The notes under the pieces were generated by a model. The model ran no database searches. It saw only the letters and a program-made list of their open reading frames with translations, and had not been told where the DNA came from. Positions 56,565 through 64,000 of a stretch of DNA of 64,000 bases are shown here, one piece after another. Within the stretch, counting starts at the first letter, position 1. Each line of letters starts with the position of its first letter. The stretch spans positions 63,360,447 through 63,424,446 of the forward strand of contig NC_135783.1 of NCBI RefSeq assembly GCF_051106095.1. The letters run 5' to 3'. The position numbers were made by a program, and so were the translations under genes. The stretch is from Pogona vitticeps (lineage: Eukaryota; Chordata; Lepidosauria; Squamata; Agamidae).

Positions 56565-59500
56565 CTGAAAACATAAATATAATTGAAATTAGAGAGGCAG
56601 AGAGAACTATCAGTAATCATATTTTGATCTATGTGGGGCTATGGTGAATTTGGAGCCTCTGTCTGGTGTAGAATGCCTCAGCTAGGCTTCTGAGTAGGCC
56701 AGGTGACCTTTCTTCCTTGCCTCTGTAATGTGGTCATGTGCAAGACCATGGATGGACCATTGACACTTCACTCTCAGATTTTTTTTAAGGAGACCTCCCT
56801 CCAGTCACATGGCACAAGTACAAGATTCTGCATATACTTTGAAAAACTGAGTGTTCATCAGAACATCTCTAGTCTACCAGTATTCTACAAGCAGGGTGCT
56901 GGATTTTCTTTTCTTTTCAATTGTCCATACAGCCATCTTGAGCTCTGGTTCATCAGCACTGCTATTAAACAGAGAAAATGACTAAGAGCTCTCTGTCCCC
57001 ATCCTAGACCACTTTGTGTTCTCTAACCCAAGAATAACTGAGAGGGCTGCAGATACTGCAGAGCTCCGCCCAGCCTCTTTCCCATGTGAGTAGCACATGG
57101 CTAATAAGCACAGAGACTGGCTGTTTGAAAAAAATGTGTGCCAATTCAGCTTGTGTAATGGAAATCTTGTAAGCTTGGAGGCAAACTGCTGCTCATTAAT
57201 GAGATGCAGGTTGCACTCCTGGGAGCATATCTGACTGCACAGTTGGTCACATGCCCAGAAACACAACTTTGTTAATAAACAGTTATTTGCTGACAGGGCT
57301 AGATGTTTTCCTTCATGCAAGCGTAAAAAGGATTCTGGTCATACTGGTATAATTTCAATCTGAAAAAGGCTTTCTCCACCACAGAGGTAGCTAGGCATTG
57401 CCGACAAGTTTCATTTCCAAGACCAGGCAAGCTCTGTGGAGTATGAGGCTTCCCTGCGGGATCAGGATGGCACCCCGGTCTTCTGCAACAATCCTAGGCA
57501 CTGTTTTTCAGGTAGGTAATAATTGCCTTGAATCTTAGGCATGTTCTGACCATTTTTATTTTCAGAAATACACTGAAGATTTGTCAATCTTTTATTTGTG
57601 CCATGGATAATACAGACACTGCATATTGACTTTGTGCGGTATTTTAAGAAGAACGGCAGTATTCATAGCAGCAGCAATTTCAGGGGAACAGCAGTTTTTC
57701 TCCCATGTCCACATTAAAAATGATGATTTCTGTTGTACCATTAAAAAATTAAGAGATTTACATGGTGTTAAGCTGTTGTGCAGTAGAGCCCATTTCACCA
57801 GGTGTGTGGAGTGCTTTCCTCCTCTTGGAAGACCCTACATCCCAGATCCCGAATTTGAGGCCATATTCAAACAAAATGGCAACCAAGGGACTCAGATGGG
57901 ACCTTCTCAGCTCCAGTGCCCAAGATGCAAGACAGCCCCCTTCCACAATTAAACAAGAGGTCTGTCTGGTTCCTTGGCAGTTTGCCTGTACATGGTTGGT
58001 AAACAATGTTTACCTCCACTGAATTTGTAGGGCACTGCACTGAAGTTGTTGTACGCTCTTCTCCCTACAGTATTTTCTCCCTGATAGCTTGCAAACTATG
58101 TATCCTTTGCTGTGGTAAATCCCATTAAAATATAGTGCGACATGAACAGATTCACCTAGAGGTATGCCGTGAATCTGTTGAAGGCCACTGATTTGATCAA
58201 CCTATCATTTTTAAGATTGTGGATTTTGCATTTTTTTTAGTTCAAGCCACTGTGGTTGTTTTTATGGATAGGTATATGTAGATAGTGCTGATTAAACAAA
58301 TAAATAATATTTGCATTCAGAAGAAAAGTAAATCATATATGGCCCAGTCAAAGTCCATTAAATGAAAGAGTTAGAACAGGCCCATTTTGTTCTTGCTCTG
58401 CAGATTGGAGTTATTCTTGTTATTGTTATGCTCACCTCCCCTGAAGTTAACCACACATATTAGAATTTTACCTTTACGAAAAAGACTCTTGGCTGCCATT
58501 CCATGGGTTTCAATACCTTTCTCTTTCATGGACTTGAAACTAGTCTTTTCAATAATGGTTTGAATATCTTGCTCAGTCACAGAAAATTCAAAGAATTCGG
58601 CTATTTTTTTCAGTCCCAGTGCTGTATTCTGAATAATGCAAACGGATACATCAAAAATCAGTAAGGCAGCAGGCATATGAAACCCATACAAGACCAAAGT
58701 CCAAATTCTGATTTCAGTATTACATAAACATTTTAACAAGTACAAAACTTAGTGGAGTGTTTCTTAGTTCAGATATCATGGCTTTTCTTCATCTAAGAAA
58801 AATAATAGTCTATTTCCAAATGTGATTGGAGATAAAACTGAAATGGAACTCAAAGGGAATGACACAAAGATACTGATAGCCTGCAGGCTGGAAGACAGAG
58901 CCTGTGTGTGATTAAAAGGTCTGGACTGTCCATGTAGAGTGTCTGAATAAGTATCCTAGGAGTATTCATTCAGTCATCCCCTTGCCCAGGCTTCTTGGAG
59001 ACTATTCAACTAACACACAGGGTTAGGAACTTCCAGGAAATGCTCACCTCTTTTAGTTCCTCATAGGTAGTAAACATTATATTTTTGTCATCAATATACT
59101 TGTTCCATGCAATAATGTGGTCTAAATAAACACCATAGGGAACTAAGAAGGAAGAAAGGAGAGAATTATGGTCATATGACATATATCCAATATATGATCA
59201 ATAAAGGATTTCTGTACAATCTGATTACATTTGCCATTTGCATTTACAGAATGGTTATTTGAAAGCTTCCCCAGTGAAAATGCTTCTCAAAATACATTTT
59301 CCATTGTGCTCAATAATAGTCTTTTGATATGCCTTCAACACGTTAAGAGGTTCAGTCTTAGCCAAGCTGAGGGCAATTGAACTGTCCTATTTTCTCCCAT
59401 CTGCAGGCAAACTGTTTTACATTTGCTGCTTCCAACATAGTCACTTTTCATTTTATTAAGTTTTAGGTTCAGTTAAGACACCACAAATGGCTTTGGACCA

Positions 59501-61735
59501 TCTTTCCCCAACTCTTGGTGACTAGCTTTTGGGTCCACTCCTTACTTCAACTTATTCTTCAAAAACTCTGACATGTTGCATGGCTTTCAGTCAGTCAGTG
59601 CAGCTTCTGCTTTATGCATGGTGAGTGAGCCTGTTTTCTATGTGGAAATTGTTAGTCACATTCAACAAAGGGCAGTTCCTATATAATTCCCTTAGCTCTT
59701 ACGTGAAACAATACCCTGTAGTCAAGTTTGCTAGCTGGTTTAGATTAGGACAGAGAGGACATACTAAAAGGCTACATTGGGAATGTGACTAGACAGTAAA
59801 GGAAACACGAATTCACTCCTATTTACTTGCACCAGAGATGTCAAGTATTTTCAGTTTAAGTGGCCACCATTAACTTGAACTGCTTGCAGTTCTTCTCACA
59901 GCCCTGCAGGTGATGCTGTTCAAAGAACTGCATTAATGGGCCTTGAGACGGACTTTTTCCTGTCCCAGTTCCCAGCTTCTGACTCAAAAATTTGTTAGTT
60001 AAGCTGTTCAAAAATAAAGGAGTAAAGCAAGCAGAAGTGCTGCCCTGGAGGAGAAGCTTTTTAAAAATTAGTTTTGGAGAGAGACTTTGTCGGGGAGGTG
60101 TGTGCTGGCACTGCCCGATGTGTGCACACGCTCATGAGGAAAGTGGCAAGAGGGAAGCTGCTCTGTAGGTATGTTCATACACACCTCATCCTCCCTTTCT
60201 GCATCAGTTCAAAACAATCACATCCTTTGAATCAAATTGAAAAAATCTGACTTCTTTAGAAGTACGAGGCTCTCGGGGTGTGGGGTGGGAGGAGGAAAAG
60301 CTACAGATTGGGAGTGTGAGACTCCAGGTTGATTCACCTTTCCCATTACATCACGTAATCAATGGAAAAAAAGGTGAATGATTTCTTCCCTGGGTTCGAC
60401 TCCTGAAACAAATAAAATTCTTTCATCATAACTTTGTGAAAATGAACCTGCAACTAGCAAACAGATTAGGGATTAACACGAAAGTACTGTTTCTGCGTGT
60501 GTGTGTTTGAAAAGAGAGTATCTCAAGTATTATGCCAGAAAGACTGCAGCGGGCTAGAAAGTTAATGGGAAAGCATACGCTCTCCAACATCCTCCTCCAA
60601 GGGTCAGTAAGGTCTTTCCTGCTGAAAAATCCAGAGATGGTCGTCCCATCCAAAACATATTTTGGCAGCGTTATGCTGTTGATTTCGCCCTAGCAACAAC
60701 TCTTTGGGGTGTTTCTGCTCTTCTTCGCCCATTTTTCATTCTCACTCTGTTTCCTCAAGGAGTGCTGTTGTATAGCAGAAGGGGAGGACTGAATGAAACA
60801 CATTGGGCTAAAAGAGAGGGAGGAAGAAAAGAGAAGAATCGGATCTGTTGGCTGGAAAATGATAACAGTGTCTGATACCACATTTCTACAGCATTCTCAG
60901 AGGTGCAGCATGGATTCCCAGCACCCAGAGCAAGGCAAGTATTGCCCCACATGGAGGTGGTGGGGGAGGAGGATACACATCAACAGAGCCCTCTCTTGAC
61001 ACCCTCCCTGCTGCTCACTGTGTTTTTGCCTAGGGCCTGCCTGCTCACTGTGTTTTTGCCAGGGGAGGGGGCCTGGGCTGCTCTGGGCCACCCATTGGGT
61101 CACCCTCACTTAAGAGGCAGATCCGCTTGACCATTACCAAACTCACTGTTGCTGCCTGCCCAGAGGGGGGAAACAGAGTACAGTAAAAATCAGGAAAAGG
61201 GCTTGCCCGCTCTCACCCGCTCTGCACTCTATCTTGCCTCATGACTCCACGGCAGTGCTAAAATTTTGTGCCCCTAAGAATTTTGCACCCAAGGCAACTG
61301 CCCCTGTGGCCCCACCCACGCTACATCACTGTGCTTTATTACAGTGCTATCATATGCTCCTGTCATAACTCAGCATTCCAAGAGATGCTCATCACCCCAA
61401 CTTCCTGTGTTCCTCGTTCCCAGTGCTGTCCAGTCACAGAAGTCAACAGTAAAAGGAATCCACTCCTGTTGGATGGTTGGATCTCCTTCCCGGTGAGTGG
61501 AGGGAAGGTTTAGGTGCATGGGTTACTTATCTCTGTTTTAGAGCAATGAATTTAAAACACTGCTGTTTTAGAACTTAATTGTCTAAAGAGAAAAAGAGGC
61601 AAGCCAACCTTTTCCATTCATATAATCTGAGAAGAAATCATCCCAAGTTTGCTCGCTGGGAATCAATCTCATGCCTTTGGAGAAATGGTAGTAAGAGACT
61701 GCGGTGTCCTTTGGGTTCCGAAACAAAACTAGTAT
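56434..61735 (-). CDS. SULT6B1: Gene 4: sulfotransferase 6B1-like, exons 4-7 only, runs off the window
   Basis: Same family and reaction as gene 3. Visible exons: 61609-61735, 59048-59142, 58472-58628, 56434-56564, giving 510 nt and 169 codons before the stop. Motifs: ILVLFRNPKDTAVSYYHF, YEELKE, FRKGIVGDWKSLF and LKYDVYCKN. It differs from gene 3 at few residues (for example PYGVYLDHIIAW against CYGAYLDHIIEW, TSFK against TSLK). Exons 1-3, with the PAPS 5' loop and the catalytic His, are not in the window; a LINE fills the right end of intron 3. No disabling change is seen, but completeness cannot be judged. Confidence 0.9.
56565..58471. other. Gene 4 intron 6
   Basis: About three times as long as intron 6 of gene 3 (1907 against 576 bp). 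Roughly 56600-58200 is extra and unassigned. A 108-codon open stretch at 57626-57952 matches no family I know. Confidence 0.5.
58472..58628 (-). CDS. SULT6B1: Gene 4 exon 6
   Basis: The acceptor is attcag and the donor AAAG|gtaaaa. It encodes NTALGLKKIAEFFEFSV to SLFRK. Confidence 0.93.
58629..59047. other. Gene 4 intron 5
   Basis: Short, aligning with both ends of gene 3 intron 5 but lacking its microsatellite block. Confidence 0.6.
59048..59142 (-). CDS. SULT6B1: Gene 4 exon 5
   Basis: The acceptor is tcttag and the donor GAG|gtgagc. It completes a split Val codon, then encodes PYGVYLDHIIAWNKY to YEELKE. Confidence 0.93.
59143..61608. other. Gene 4 intron 4
   Basis: Aligns in parts with gene 3 intron 4. 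About 430 bp of GC-rich sequence (60890-61325) is present only here, between matching flanks (acattcctact / tttatcacagtgctatcata in gene 3). Its family is unknown. Confidence 0.55.
61609..61735 (-). CDS. SULT6B1: Gene 4 exon 4
   Basis: The acceptor is ttaaag and the donor AAAG|gttggc. It encodes ILVLFRNPKDTAVSYYHF to YMNGK, 42 codons as in gene 3. It is the first exon of this gene inside the window. Confidence 0.92.
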
Positions 61736-61927
61736 CTTTAAAACACAGACATAAAAACATACTTGTGCATGTTAGAGGTCACATCTAAAATATGAAAAAC
61801 ATGGGTAGTTTTATTATTCTTTCTAATATTAGTAGAATGAAGAGTCAATTTTTTTTTTAGAAATGAAGTTTAGTTCAGAGATAAACTCATATAACCAGAA
61901 GAAAAAAAATACCTTACTCTGGATTGT

Positions 61928-62105
<178 letters not shown>

Positions 62106-62109
62106 AGAT

Positions 62110-62609
62110 AATGAATGAATGCCCACCTGCCCCTTTCCCGCTGCCTCCATTGCCTCCCTATCTGGTCCTGTCAGCTCTTTCTCTTCCTCCTCTGCTGCCA
62201 CCATCTTCAGAGACGGTGGCCAGGCTTCCCTTCTAGGAGTTGGGCCTGCATGCACATGTTCAGTCTCTGAACATGTGCACCAGCAGCACCCAGGCTCCTT
62301 GAAGGCTAAATTGCTACTGCCGCTCAGCTGCCGACATCAATGGTACGACGACGACAATGGCGATGGTACAACAAAAGTGGTGTTGGCAGCATGGTGAAGG
62401 CAGTGCCAGCACAATGACGATGACAATGGTAGTGTGATGGTGGCAGGAACGTGACAGTGGCAGAGGTTTAGCAGGAGTTAGGAAGCCCCCACAGGCACAA
62501 ACCAACAACTCAACCAATTCACAGCTCTGATTGGTTCATGGTCATTTGTGGTTCATAGCCAACCACGAACTATCACAAACCACAATTTTTCAGGTTCATG
62601 CCCATCTCT
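62110..62609. mobile_element. hAT-like fragment, right end only
   Basis: Ends caggttcatgcccatctcta, matching the catctcta terminus of the hAT copies at 489 and 10241. Nearby repeats of ggttca and tgaacc style fit this group. The left end was not found. Confidence 0.5.
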
Positions 62610-63224
62610 ATAATCCATCATAAGAAGAAAGATATCTTCAGTGCTGACTATGTGCGGCTGTCAGAGCAAAAGCTTTTCTTGGCTTCTCACTTGGAAATGT
62701 CTTTGCTTTGCTTTGTGAATGGTCTTCAAGACACATTTAGGCACAGTTACACTATTGAAATAAATTGGATGATGGATTAGGTTTTTTAAATTTGGTTTAA
62801 AGTCATGTGGTATTCACATGATTTTGGGGCCAGCATGTGTGTCCTCTTAGAAAAAAATCAATCTATTTAAAACCAAGTTGTATATCAGTAGAGAGGGCTA
62901 TGTGGGCTTTTAGAATAATTGATTCTGAGGCTTTGTCTTGTGCCCACCATTGTGCTTGCTGCCTTTCACAGTCACTAGTTGCTATTGATGTGGGGGTTTT
63001 TTAAACTATTTTAATTTTTTAAATTTCTTGAAACTTGGCATAGTGCTAGCACAGAATGACAAATAATTAAAACAGAGGTTTTCTGCACACCAGTGAGTGG
63101 CAAACCCCACAGACACAAGTAAAATCTGTCTGAAGATTATTTCCAGAAAACTAATGTGCCTTTAATTCTAATAATAAACTATCATTAATGTGTGGTTTAT
63201 CTTTGTGCATATTTTTACCCATAT

Positions 63225-64000
63225 TATTTTACCCAGGCTTCGTGCTCTGGAGAGGAAACTCCAGCTTCCCATACAGCATTGAAACAACACGAGGAGTAGC
63301 AGTTACCAGTTATAAGTCTTTGCTCGATTGGCATAGAGCATGATGCCAAGGGCTACTTCCGATGGTAGGAGAGGTCATTGCACCTCATTAGGTAGCTACC
63401 GCCTGCCTTAAGCTGGGCAGTCCTCAGCCAGTAAGGTGCTACCACACCATGGTCTGTTAATCTCACAGGGTGTGTGGGGTTTAGGGTGAAAGCCAACAAG
63501 CAGATGGGTAACCCTGCACCATGCAACAATCATAAGAAAATGTCTGCCCGAGAGTTGGGCATCTGGAATGTTCGGACAATGACCCCTGGCTTTTCTGATG
63601 ACCTGCAGGAAATAGACAATGTGTGCAAGACAGCTGTCATCAACATGGAATGGAGTAGACTGCAGAAGGACATTGTTGCCCTGCAAGAGACGAGATTGCC
63701 AGACATGGGATCTGTCAAAGAAAAAAAAATCTCTTTCTTCTGGCAGGGAAAACCATTGAATGAGACCAGGGAACATGGTGTTGGCTTTGTGGTCAGAAAT
63801 ACTCTGCTGAGATCCATTGTTCCACCTACTGTGGGGAGTGAAAGAATCCTGTCTCTGCAGCTCCAATTATCAGCAGGACTGGTCACCCTCATTAGTGCAT
63901 ATGCACCAACATTGTCATCCACAACAGAAGTCAAAGACAAATTCTATGACAATCTGGCAGCTGCTATAAAAAAAAATCTCAGAGAAGGAGCCACTTTTTG
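63225..64000 (+). mobile_element. LINE 5' region with endonuclease ORF, continues past the edge
   Basis: An untranslated part at about 63225-63539 is followed by an ORF from ATG 63540 that stays open to 64000 (153 codons). It encodes an APE-type endonuclease start: LGIWNVRTM, ALQETRLPD, GVGFVVRN and LISAYAPT. The sequence style matches RTE-like LINEs and the fragment at 18155-19530. It lies inside gene 4 intron 3, antisense to the gene. Confidence 0.8.

Noticed and set aside
57626-57952. 108-codon open stretch in gene 4 intron 6
   Set aside because: No motif, no splice context, no relative in the gene 3 intron; likely chance.

Overview
The window is vertebrate genomic DNA, almost certainly from a squamate reptile and probably a lizard. 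It is intron-rich. It carries RTE-BovB LINEs, Sauria-type tRNA SINEs with a BovB-like tail, CR1-type LINE tails, many short TA-flanked and hAT-type DNA elements, and long GATA/GACA, AC and GA microsatellites. No bacterial-style genes, rRNA, functional tRNA or CRISPR array is visible. Order and species cannot be fixed further from sequence alone.

The host content is one gene family. Four cytosolic sulfotransferase genes of the SULT6B1 type lie head to tail on the minus strand. From left to right, gene 1 has 7 coding exons between 4925 and 15786 (314 aa). Gene 2 has 7 exons between 24567 and 34167 (368 aa, with an unusual C-terminus). Gene 3 has 7 exons between 41475 and 51383 (313 aa). Gene 4 shows only its last four exons between 56434 and 61735, with exons 1-3 expected beyond the right edge. 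Every exon was placed by AG/GT signals; the phases are identical between genes, and no frameshift or internal stop was found. The family transfers sulfonate from PAPS to hydroxyl or amine groups of small molecules in the cytosol; the substrates of these copies cannot be read from sequence.

Genes 3 and 4 form a young pair with alignable introns, so the duplication covers at least about 41.2-46.3 kb and 56.2-63.2 kb. Genes 1 and 2 are older relatives. Each gene differs at known functional sites: gene 2 has FSKG for FRKG in the 3'-phosphate loop, gene 3 has AKTG for PKTG in the 5'-phosphosulfate loop, and genes 1 and 2 lack the Lys of the KTH catalytic motif that gene 3 keeps. The most striking point is that the last exon of gene 2 runs, in frame, out of SULT sequence into a BovB LINE and then another repeat. 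This replaces the last 11 native residues with 65 new ones.

The rest is introns and intergenic DNA built from mobile elements. Several have clean target-site duplications: BovB at 52610-54127 and 48088-48582, a Sauria SINE at 28597-28944, and two hAT elements at 489-1343 and 10241-11703. Others are nested, such as one TA-flanked element inside another at 24943-26008 and a SINE pair inside a LINE at 39352-39800. Some form large foldbacks. A LINE endonuclease ORF runs open off the right edge.
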